Source: an uncultured Ilumatobacter sp. (lineage in GTDB: Bacteria; Actinomycetota; Acidimicrobiia; Acidimicrobiales; Ilumatobacteraceae). Taken from it: a stretch of DNA of 40,508 bases. Location of the stretch: the NCBI GenBank assembly GCA_937905835.1, contig CALCXK010000110.1, forward strand, positions 1-40,508, in the 5' to 3' direction. Within the stretch, counting starts at the first letter, position 1; every line of letters starts with the position of its first letter. Below, in pieces: positions 15,939-22,798 of this stretch. The notes beneath the pieces were generated by a model, which was not told where the DNA came from, searched no databases, and worked only from the letters and a program-made list of their open reading frames with translations. Position numbers and translations under genes: made by a program.

Positions 15939-16634
15939 CTAGGCGCTGGCGCGTCGCCGTGACTCGCCCGGAACCGAAACCAATGAAGAACCTTTTGCCG
16001 CGTTGATTCGGCGTTGTTCGTGATACGCCAGAATCTGCAGTTCGACAGCGAGATCGACCTTTCCAACGCTGACGCCGGGCGGCACATTGATCACTGTCGG
16101 AGCGAAGTTCAAAATGCTCGTGACACCCGCAGCCACCAACGCATCAGCGGCGCCTTGCGCAGCGAGCCCCGGCGTAGCGATAACGCCGATCGAAATGTTC
16201 CTCGCTTCGACAACCTGCGTGAGTTCCGACAGGTGCCGGACACGAACGCCTCCAACGACCGAGCCGACCTTGGCGTCATCGATATCGACAATCCCGCCGA
16301 CTGTGAAACCACGGTCGCCAAAGCCGTTGTAACCGGCCAACGCCTGGCCCATGTTGCCTGCACCAACGATGACCACCGGCCAATTGTGGGTGAGTCCGAG
16401 CTCACGACGGATCTGGTACACAAGAAATTCAACCTCGTAGCCCACACCCCGAGTGCCATAGCTACCGAGGTAGCTCAGGTCTTTGCGGACCTTGGCAGCA
16501 TTGACGCCGGCCAGTTCGGCGAGTTCTTCGGACGAAATTTTCGTGACGTCGATGTCGAACTGCTCGCTGAGGATGCGCAGGTACACCGGAAGACGGGCGA
16601 CAGTGGCCTCTGGAATTCGGCGTCGAGTTTGCAT
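15939..16634 (-). CDS. rex: Redox-sensing transcriptional repressor Rex
   Basis: A 231-residue Rex. The N-terminal winged helix contains ISSEELAELAGVNAAKVRKD and LSYLGSYGTRGVGY. The NADH-binding Rossmann domain begins VVIVGAGNMGQALAGY, and the C-terminal swap helix is around VELQILAYHEQRRI. Rex binds DNA when NADH/NAD is low and leaves it when NADH rises. It heads the hem operon. A Rex-type palindrome lies 22 bases upstream, indicating autoregulation and NADH-linked control of haem synthesis. TAGCGT (minus, 16649-16644) is 9 bases before the ATG. Confidence 0.95.
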   Translation of the reverse strand: MQTRRRIPEATVARLPVYLRILSEQFDIDVTKISSEELAELAGVNAAKVRKDLSYLGSYGTRGVGYEVEFLVYQIRRELGLTHNWPVVIVGAGNMGQALAGYNGFGDRGFTVGGIVDIDDAKVGSVVGGVRVRHLSELTQVVEARNISIGVIATPGLAAQGAADALVAAGVTSILNFAPTVINVPPGVSVGKVDLAVELQILAYHEQRRINAAKGSSLVSVPGESRRRASA

Positions 16635-16643
16635 GCGTCTGCC

Positions 16644-16649
16644 ACGCTA
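16644..16649 (-). promoter_or_regulatory. -10 element of rex-hem operon
   Basis: TAGCGT on the minus strand ends 9 bases before the rex ATG. The Rex operator directly upstream would cover the -35 region, a repressing position. This is a motif match by eye. Confidence 0.45.
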
Positions 16650-16655
16650 GAACGT

Positions 16656-16673
16656 TTGTGCACGTTTTCACAA
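16656..16673. promoter_or_regulatory. Rex operator
   Basis: TTGTGCACGTTTTCACAA matches the Rex consensus (TTGTGAAnnnnTTCACAA) at every outer position, with one deviation in the left arm. It lies between the rex -10 element and the second, weaker site upstream, where bound Rex would block RNA polymerase. Confidence 0.75.
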
Positions 16674-16691
16674 GACGTCCGCCAGGTCGCT

Positions 16692-16709
16692 TTGTGAGGT
16701 TGGTCACGG
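16692..16709. promoter_or_regulatory. Second Rex-like or CRP-like site
   Basis: TTGTGAGGTTGGTCACGG keeps TTGTGA-n6-TCAC, 10 of 12 Rex positions. It also matches the CRP/GlxR consensus TGTGA-n6-TCACA at 9 of 10. It begins 36 bases from the start of the better Rex site. The perfect 12-base palindrome GTGAGATCTCAC follows at 16709-16720. Confidence 0.4.
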
Positions 16710-16794
16710 TGAGATCTCACGCACCGTTCACATCGCATCCCGAACTTACACCGAAGAAGGCGTGGGACGCAGAGGGTCAAGGCGCACTGGTTGG

Positions 16795-18300
16795 TCAGGA
16801 AACCGAGAGCGTGTCGTCGAGACGGCGGCGAAGCAACTTTCCGGTGGGGTTGCGGGGCAACTCCTCAACAAACATAATTTTCGACGGACATTTGTATCGA
16901 GCGAGCCGATCGAGACTGTATTCAATCAACGTTTCTTCGTCGGCGTCCGAGCCCGGCGTCAAGACGACGAATGCCTTCACGGCCTCACCGGTGTGCGGGT
17001 GGGGTACGCCGAGGACCCCAACTTCAGCGACCTCGGGATGCGTCGCGAGCACCTCTTCGACCTCTGCCGGGTAGACGTTGAATCCGGACACGATGACGAG
17101 GTCTTTCGCTCGGTCGACAATGAACATGTACCCATCATCGTCAGCCATCCCCATGTCGCCGGTTTTGAGCCATCCGTCTTCGGTGAGCACAGCAGCTGTG
17201 GCAACCGGATCGTTGAAGTAGCCGGGGAACACGTTCGCACCGCGCACCCAGATCTCGCCGACATCGCCGACAAGGACATCGTGGTCGTCGCTGACCAGCC
17301 GAATTTCGACACCGTCGAACGCGCGACCGACCGAGCCAGGGCGAATCGGTGCGCCGAGCGCGGTGGTCACTGTTGCCGAGGTTTCGGTCAGCCCGTACCC
17401 CTCGGCAATCTCGACGCCGAATCGGTCCCGCATGGCGGTGAAGATCGGCACCGGAAGCTTCGAGGCGCCCGACAGCGCGACGCGAACCGTCGTGAAACTG
17501 TCAGCAGGCAACTCGTCGAAGTGCGTAAATGCTGCCCACATCGCAGGCGCACCAGGCACGACGGTCGCACGACGGGTCTTGATCGACTCTGCGGCACTAT
17601 GCGGGTCGAAACGCTGGACAAGCATCACTGTCGCTCCGACGCCCAGCCCCGTGGCCATCACGACATTGAGGCCAAAAATGTGAAACAGCGGGAGCACGCT
17701 CCAGATCAAGTCGTCGCTGTTGAGCACGCCGGTTGCCCGGCTCTGAGCGATGCTCATCAACACGTTGCCGTGCGTCAGCATCGCTGCGCGGGGCAGGCCC
17801 GCCGTACCACTCGTGAAGATCAGGACGGCTACTACTTCGCTGCCGACTTCAACAATGTCGACCGCGTCGGCGTCCAGTAGCTCGTCGATCGAATGGGCGC
17901 CCGCCGGTGCGTTTTCACCATCAGTGCTCAGTACGGTTTCAACGGTTGGGACCAACGACCGGTCGACATTCGACCACGTTGCAGCGCTCACTTTCTCGAC
18001 CACCACCACCTTGGCACCAACGCTGGCGATCTCTTTTTCTAGCGCAGGAGCAGGGCTGAACGGGTTGAGCGGTACGGCGATCGCACCGAGGCCAACCGTG
18101 GCGAAGTAGGTGATGACGAAGTGCCGACTATTTGAGCAGAGTAGTGCGACGCGGTCACCTGCGGTGACGCCGACTGACGCGAGCCCGCCGCGCAGGCGAT
18201 CGATCTGGCTGCGCAGTTCGCCATAGGTCGTTTCACGCCCACGACTAATTAAAGCGATCGAATCAGCGTCATGGGGTTCGAGGATGTGCGCAAGATTCAA
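16795..18300 (-). CDS. Fatty-acyl-CoA synthetase, AMP-forming
   Basis: A 501-residue ANL-superfamily ligase that activates a carboxylic acid through an acyl-adenylate to its CoA thioester. Core motifs in order are LIFTSGTAGLPRAAMLTHGN (P-loop), EGYGLTETSATV, TGDMGMADDDGYMFIVDR, DLVIVSGFNVYPAEVEEVL (hinge) and PRNPTGKLLRR with the catalytic Lys. Start is TTG 18300, giving the normal NLAHILEPHD N-terminus. Chain length is not predictable. It stands alone between the tag/small-ORF end of the Mrp operon and rex. Confidence 0.9.
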   Translation of the reverse strand: MNLAHILEPHDADSIALISRGRETTYGELRSQIDRLRGGLASVGVTAGDRVALLCSNSRHFVITYFATVGLGAIAVPLNPFSPAPALEKEIASVGAKVVVVEKVSAATWSNVDRSLVPTVETVLSTDGENAPAGAHSIDELLDADAVDIVEVGSEVVAVLIFTSGTAGLPRAAMLTHGNVLMSIAQSRATGVLNSDDLIWSVLPLFHIFGLNVVMATGLGVGATVMLVQRFDPHSAAESIKTRRATVVPGAPAMWAAFTHFDELPADSFTTVRVALSGASKLPVPIFTAMRDRFGVEIAEGYGLTETSATVTTALGAPIRPGSVGRAFDGVEIRLVSDDHDVLVGDVGEIWVRGANVFPGYFNDPVATAAVLTEDGWLKTGDMGMADDDGYMFIVDRAKDLVIVSGFNVYPAEVEEVLATHPEVAEVGVLGVPHPHTGEAVKAFVVLTPGSDADEETLIEYSLDRLARYKCPSKIMFVEELPRNPTGKLLRRRLDDTLSVS

Positions 18301-18397
18301 GTGAGGATTCCCAAGAGTCGATATGCAGTGATTTGCTGGCCGTGCATCATCTTCGACGCAGTCATGGCCAACACGATCCTACGCAATGCCGGCATGC

Positions 18398-18481
18398 TCA
18401 GAGACGAACCAGAGAAATGATCCCGGCAAGCAAAATCACAAAGAGGAGAAGTCCGAGCGAAAGAGTGGTCGCTGGCCGCAT
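18398..18481 (-). CDS. 27-residue single-helix membrane peptide
   Basis: The frame from ATG 18481 encodes MRPATTLSLGLLLF and continues as one hydrophobic helix ending ISLVRL. Positive residues at both ends fit a small membrane peptide. It begins 28 bases after the tag stop on the same strand, so it could be the last gene of the Mrp-tag transcript. There is no clear Shine-Dalgarno. It resembles the very short membrane peptides often missed in actinobacteria, but no family is assigned. Confidence 0.42.
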   Translation of the reverse strand: MRPATTLSLGLLLFVILLAGIISLVRL

Positions 18482-18509
18482 ATGGCTGATCGTATCGAAC
18501 CTGGGTGGG

Positions 18510-19112
18510 TCACGGCCGTAACATGCGACCAGCAAGGAAAGCCTGCCGTTCGTCTTGACATGCCTGGTAGACGAAACAGCGGGCATCGTGATCGTTCGTC
18601 AGTGCTTCGGATTGCATGAACGCGTAGGCCGTCGTCGACCCGAAAAACTTCCAGCCGCGGCGCTTCAACTCTTTGGCGAGCGCCGCCGAACGAACGGTCT
18701 GTGAGGGGATACCACCCTTGTCGGTCCGTTCCGGTTCGGCCACGGCCCACTCCCAGACCCAGTCGACGAGTGACCCTTCACTCTCGACCAGCTCACTAGC
18801 CCGCTGGGCATTGTTGATCGTCGCTTCGATCTTGCCCCGGTGGCGGACGATGCCAGCATCCTGAAGCAGCCGATCGACGTCGTCAGAACCGAATTCGGCG
18901 ACGGCCCGATAGTCGAAGTCGGCAAATACCTCACGGAACCGAGGACGTTTCATCAGGATCGTGAGCCAGCTCAACCCTGATTGGAACCCCTCGAGACAGA
19001 TTTTTTCGAACAGTAGATGTTCGCGAGTAGTCGGGCGACCCCACTCGTGGTCGTGGTACTCGATAGAGGTTTCACTGCCGGTCGGCCACTCGCACCTGAT
19101 TGGTTCAGTCAT
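18510..19112 (-). CDS. tag: DNA-3-methyladenine glycosylase I
   Basis: A 200-residue Tag that excises 3-methyladenine from alkylated DNA. The zinc-snap ligands are visible: C7 in RCEWP, His in YHDHEWGRP, and the His and Cys of NDHDARCFVY. The catalytic acid is E41 in LEGFQSGLSWLTIL. ATG 19112 gives the normal N-terminus; the longer frame to 19289 overlaps mnhG and is unlike the family. It overlaps the mnhG stop by 8 bases, so the DNA-repair gene is translationally tied to the antiporter operon. Confidence 0.93.
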   Translation of the reverse strand: MTEPIRCEWPTGSETSIEYHDHEWGRPTTREHLLFEKICLEGFQSGLSWLTILMKRPRFREVFADFDYRAVAEFGSDDVDRLLQDAGIVRHRGKIEATINNAQRASELVESEGSLVDWVWEWAVAEPERTDKGGIPSQTVRSAALAKELKRRGWKFFGSTTAYAFMQSEALTNDHDARCFVYQACQDERQAFLAGRMLRP

Positions 19113-19485
19113 TGCCCTGATCGCGTGACGGCTCAGCGCGCTTCGCTGCTGCGATTTCCGCCCGCTTTGCTGCAAAATGCTGCGCCAGATCGTCACCTCC
19201 ATCGAGTTCGGTGTCGACCTGTCCGTACGACGCACGCGCCAGCACATGGGTCGCGACCGGCGAGGTGAGGAGCTGCAACACCACGACAAGGAACAGTGTC
19301 ACCACCGCTTTGCCGGAACCGATCTCGATGGCGGCACCAACAGCCACGAGCAACAGACCGAGCGTCGGCGCCTTCGCCGCGGCATGAACCCGCGACATGA
19401 GGTCACTGAACCGGACGACGCCGACGCCACCAATCATGGTGAGCAGCGATCCGACAATGAGGAAGATGCCTGCGACGACGTTCAT
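19105..19485 (-). CDS. mnhG: Na+/H+ antiporter (Mrp) subunit G
   Basis: A 126-residue MnhG/MrpG with three membrane helices in the first 95 residues (VVAGIFLIVGSLLTMIGGVG, LGLLLVAVGAAIEI, AVVTLFLVVVLQLLTSPVA) and the family motif VRFSDLMSRVHAAAKAPTLG. A charged cytoplasmic tail rich in Ala, Lys and Glu (AAKRAEIAAAKRAE) follows. Its ATG overlaps the mnhF stop by one base, and its stop overlaps tag by 8 bases. Small subunit of the seven-part Mrp complex. Confidence 0.9.
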   Translation of the reverse strand: MNVVAGIFLIVGSLLTMIGGVGVVRFSDLMSRVHAAAKAPTLGLLLVAVGAAIEIGSGKAVVTLFLVVVLQLLTSPVATHVLARASYGQVDTELDGGDDLAQHFAAKRAEIAAAKRAEPSRDQGND

Positions 19486-19736
19486 CAGCCGCCCCTCCGC
19501 TCCACGAACCGGCCGAGGGCGACCGTGCCGACGAACCCCACCAGCGAAACAACAAGCACCGTGGCAAGTGTGATGTCACTGTTCGCCTGGGCGGCGGCGA
19601 CGATGATGCCGCTGACCACGACCGACAGCACGCCGTCGAGCGCAACCACGCGGTCAGGGATCGACGGGCCGCGAAGCACTCGGTAAAGAAAGCACCCCGC
19701 CGCAATAGCGAGCAACACGATGGCAACAAGGATCAT
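19485..19736 (-). CDS. mnhF: Na+/H+ antiporter (Mrp) subunit F
   Basis: An 83-residue MnhF/MrpF with three membrane helices. The motif YRVLRGPSIPDRVVALD after helix 1 is diagnostic, with the conserved Asp of PDRV and a second Asp in ALD. It overlaps mnhE by 4 bases and mnhG by 1 base. In the Mrp complex it packs with subunits E and G; deletion of any subunit normally abolishes transport. Confidence 0.92.
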   Translation of the reverse strand: MILVAIVLLAIAAGCFLYRVLRGPSIPDRVVALDGVLSVVVSGIIVAAAQANSDITLATVLVVSLVGFVGTVALGRFVERRGG

Positions 19737-20326
19737 GAGGCGACGTTCTTTCCGTCGGGCGTTGAGTTGCTCGTCGACTTGAGTGCTGCGTCAACCAGCG
19801 ACAGCTCGTTGCGATGCCCGAATGCCTTGATCGCCAGTCGTTCGAGCTGCAGCACATCGCGTCTGACCGAATCGACGTCCTTGAAGTGCAGGACGTGAAT
19901 GAACAGGGTGCGTTCGACAGAGCCGCCATCACTCGACGGTTTTTCGGCGGCGTAGATGGTCACGGTGCCAGGCGTCAACGTGACCGAATTAGCAATGAGC
20001 GTGACGACTCCGGCAGACGTCGTGTGCATCGGCACTGCGATGATCGCCCGGTGGATCTTGAGGCCGGGCGTGACGATCTCCCACGCAACAACCAGGTTCG
20101 ACTTGGCAAGCTGCCACAGGAAGTAGCCGGTATACATCAGCGCCGAGATGAGCCGGAAATTCGTGCGTTCGAGACCGGTCACTCCAGTCGGCCGCGCCAC
20201 ACCGACGACGACGAGCGCCACGATGAGGCCACCGAGCACATTACCCACCGTGAGATCGGCCCACAGCACAACCCACAGCGATGTCAACCAAATGAGCAGG
20301 GTGGGGAGTCGGAAAAACTTGGTCAT
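19733..20326 (-). CDS. mnhE: Na+/H+ antiporter (Mrp) subunit E
   Basis: A 197-residue MnhE/MrpE. Two N-terminal membrane helices (PTLLIWLTSLWVVLWADLTV, VLGGLIVALVVVGVA) are followed by a third hydrophobic stretch and a cytoplasmic domain containing VTLIANSVTLTPGTVTI, the usual MrpE signature. The end is longer than many homologues and carries RRDVLQLERLAIKAFGHR. ATG overlaps the mnhD stop by 4 bases. Confidence 0.9.
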   Translation of the reverse strand: MTKFFRLPTLLIWLTSLWVVLWADLTVGNVLGGLIVALVVVGVARPTGVTGLERTNFRLISALMYTGYFLWQLAKSNLVVAWEIVTPGLKIHRAIIAVPMHTTSAGVVTLIANSVTLTPGTVTIYAAEKPSSDGGSVERTLFIHVLHFKDVDSVRRDVLQLERLAIKAFGHRNELSLVDAALKSTSNSTPDGKNVAS

Positions 20327-21915
20327 CTGCCAGCCCCCCTGTGCGAGCCGAGGACCGCATCGATGTAACCCTGCGGGTTCAGTAGGTCAGTAGCGGCCCG
20401 TTCGGCCAGGTCGTACAACGGCCCGGCAAACACCAGCAGCGCCACCGAGAGTCCGACGACAACGACAGTCGACGCGGTCATCAGTACCGGCACCTTCGTC
20501 ACGCCCGGCTCGAGGCGGCCAGCGATCTCACCGTCTTCGGGTTGACCCCAAAAGACGTTCGACCAGATACGACCCATCACGTACATCGTGAGGAGGCTGA
20601 CGGTGAGACTCACGACGACGATGCCCCACTGCTCTGCCTCGATGCCTGCGCTGACCAGGGCGAACTTCGCGACAAACCCGGAGAACGGTGGGATCCCGGC
20701 GATACTCAGAGCGGGCAGCGCGAAGAGGATTGCGATCATCGGTGCGCTTCGAACGAGGCCGCCAACGCGAGACAACCGATCCGACCCGGCCTTGCGCTCG
20801 ACCAGCCCGGCGACCAAGAACAGCGCCGTCTTCACGACGATGTGGTGGACGACATAGAAGATGGCACCGGCAATGCCTGCCAGGGTGAAGAGACCGAGGC
20901 CCATGATCATGTAGCCAATGTGGCTCACGATGTGGAACGACAGGATGCGCTGGAGGTCGTCGTGCGACAGCGCACCGAGTACGCCGACGAGCATTGTGCA
21001 GCCGGCGATGACCAGGAGGAGCGCGCCCTGCTGCGCATCGATCGGGAAGATCAGCAATTGCGTACGGATGATGGCGTAGACGCCTACTTTGGTGAGGAGC
21101 CCGGCAAAGATCGCCGTGACCGCATTCGGTGCAGTGGGATAGCTGTCGGGCAGCCAGAAGAAGAGCGGGAAGATCCCCGCCTTGATCCCGAAAACGGCGA
21201 TCAGTAACAGCGAGAATCCGACGCGCACCCCACTGCTGAGCTCAGGCATTCGCTCGGCAAGTTCGGCCATGTTGACGGTGCCAGTCGCCGAGTAAAGCAG
21301 TGCCAGCGCCGTGATGAAGAACGTCGAGGCAATCAGGCTGATCACGACATACGACATGCCCGATCGCACCTGCTCGGCCCGTCCACCGAGGGTGAGAAGC
21401 ACATAGCTCGACACCAGCATCATCTCGAACGCAACAAACAGGTTGAACAGGTCACCGGTGATGAAGCTCGCCGACACACCAGCGGCGAGGACGAGGTAGA
21501 CGGGATGGAACGACGCGAACCGCCGCTCTTCCGCGTGCTGGCCGATGGCATAGACAAGTACCGACACCAGCATCAGCGACGACACCAGGAGCATCATCGC
21601 TGCCAGGCGGTCGACGACGAGTGAGATCCCGAGTGGAGCGACCCAACCTCCGGCTTGCGACACGGCAATGCCACCGATGGCGTCACCGGTTGCCTGGTCG
21701 ACACGAGTGAGCAGGATGATGTTGTTCGCGACCAGGCCGACCAATGCGACGACACTGATCACACGCTGCACGTTGCGAAGGCGTGCGAAGACGACGCTCA
21801 GCGCAGCGGCAATCAGCGGCAGAATCACCGGCATCGGGATCAGCGCGTCGAAACTACCGCTGCCTGGAGCGGTCACATCGGCCGCGAGGAACCCGATCGA
21901 GGTCAGCCCACTCAT
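20323..21915 (-). CDS. mnhD: Na+/H+ antiporter (Mrp) subunit D
   Basis: A 530-residue polytopic MnhD/MrpD, homologous to the ND2/ND4/ND5 antiporter-like subunits of complex I. The key membrane Glu is in LFVAFEMMLVSSYVLLTLGG, and transport-channel lysines and histidines lie in GIKAGIFPLFFWLPDSYP and LSFHIVSHIGYMIMGLGL. About 14 helices are expected. ATGA overlaps join it to mnhC and mnhE. This is a complete, intact proton-path subunit. Confidence 0.94.
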   Translation of the reverse strand: MSGLTSIGFLAADVTAPGSGSFDALIPMPVILPLIAAALSVVFARLRNVQRVISVVALVGLVANNIILLTRVDQATGDAIGGIAVSQAGGWVAPLGISLVVDRLAAMMLLVSSLMLVSVLVYAIGQHAEERRFASFHPVYLVLAAGVSASFITGDLFNLFVAFEMMLVSSYVLLTLGGRAEQVRSGMSYVVISLIASTFFITALALLYSATGTVNMAELAERMPELSSGVRVGFSLLLIAVFGIKAGIFPLFFWLPDSYPTAPNAVTAIFAGLLTKVGVYAIIRTQLLIFPIDAQQGALLLVIAGCTMLVGVLGALSHDDLQRILSFHIVSHIGYMIMGLGLFTLAGIAGAIFYVVHHIVVKTALFLVAGLVERKAGSDRLSRVGGLVRSAPMIAILFALPALSIAGIPPFSGFVAKFALVSAGIEAEQWGIVVVSLTVSLLTMYVMGRIWSNVFWGQPEDGEIAGRLEPGVTKVPVLMTASTVVVVGLSVALLVFAGPLYDLAERAATDLLNPQGYIDAVLGSHRGAGR

Positions 21916-22328
21916 ACCCGGTCCTCTTCGATCGCCCGTTCACGCTCGGCTGCTTCGCCTTCGACAATTTCCGCGTCAACCGCCCGGCGAGCGACGTAGC
22001 GATCTTCGACGTCGTCTTCCACGATGTCGTCGTTGGTGAGCTTCCAGCTGCGGTAACCAATGGCGAACAAGAAGGCGGTGACACCGAACGTAATGACGAT
22101 CGAGGTGAGCGCGAGCGCCTGCGGGAGCGGATCGGCGAAGTCGGCCGGGTCCGCCGACCCGATGATCGGTGGCAACCCGCGCCCGCTACCCGAGGTGAGC
22201 AGCAGAATGTTCGAGCCGTGGCCAATGAGACCGACGCCGATGATGATGCGCGACAACCGGCGCTGCAGCAGCAACCACGTGCCCATGCCGAACAACATGG
22301 CGGCAGCAAATGCGAGCAAGACACTCAT
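21912..22328 (-). CDS. mnhC: Na+/H+ antiporter (Mrp) subunit C
   Basis: A 138-residue MnhC/MrpC, homologous to NuoK. Three helices are visible, with RIIIGVGLIGHGSNILLLTS (second helix) and ALTSIVITFGVTAFLFAIGY (third). ADPLPQALALTSIV is the diagnostic MrpC stretch. The C-terminus is an acidic tail (DDIVEDDVED). The ATG overlaps the mnhB stop by one base (TAATG). Confidence 0.93.
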   Translation of the reverse strand: MSVLLAFAAAMLFGMGTWLLLQRRLSRIIIGVGLIGHGSNILLLTSGSGRGLPPIIGSADPADFADPLPQALALTSIVITFGVTAFLFAIGYRSWKLTNDDIVEDDVEDRYVARRAVDAEIVEGEAAERERAIEEDRV

Positions 22329-22798
22329 TACGCTGCCTCGTCGTCTGTTTCGGTCGGCTCACTATCGTCGCCGAATGCTGCAAAGGCCATCAGGACGAGG
22401 CCGACAACCACCAGGAAGACACCGGCGTCGAACGGCAACGCGCTAACGACTTTGACCTTGCCGAAAATCGGGAGTTTCGTTTCGTATTCGCCATGCTCAA
22501 GGACAGCACCGCCGAGCAGCACCGGTACGAGCGCCGTGGCCGACGACAAAAAGAGACCGACACCCAAGATGACGTGCGACGGCGCGCGGAACGTCGTCCG
22601 GACCGCTTGGGCACCGCCCGACACGTACCGCAACGACACACCGGCGCCCGCCATCAGGCCCCCGACGAACCCGCCGCCGGGCAGGTTGTGGCCAGCGAAC
22701 AGGAAGTAGAGCGCGAGCACGAGGATCGATTGGTAGAGGACCTTGATCGACTGGTCGAGGATCACCAACCGCGACGGAGCACCGACAGGAGCGGTCAT
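22328..22798 (-). CDS. mnhB: Na+/H+ antiporter (Mrp) subunit B
   Basis: A 156-residue MnhB/MrpB with four membrane helices. ALYFLFAGHNLPGGGFVGGL is the conserved motif, with GHN-PGGGF lining the ion path. The acidic C-terminus ends EPTETDDEAA. It overlaps mnhA by 4 bases at its start. It is a separate gene, so this is a seven-gene (group 1) Mrp operon rather than a fused A-B form. Confidence 0.92.
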   Translation of the reverse strand: MTAPVGAPSRLVILDQSIKVLYQSILVLALYFLFAGHNLPGGGFVGGLMAGAGVSLRYVSGGAQAVRTTFRAPSHVILGVGLFLSSATALVPVLLGGAVLEHGEYETKLPIFGKVKVVSALPFDAGVFLVVVGLVLMAFAAFGDDSEPTETDDEAA

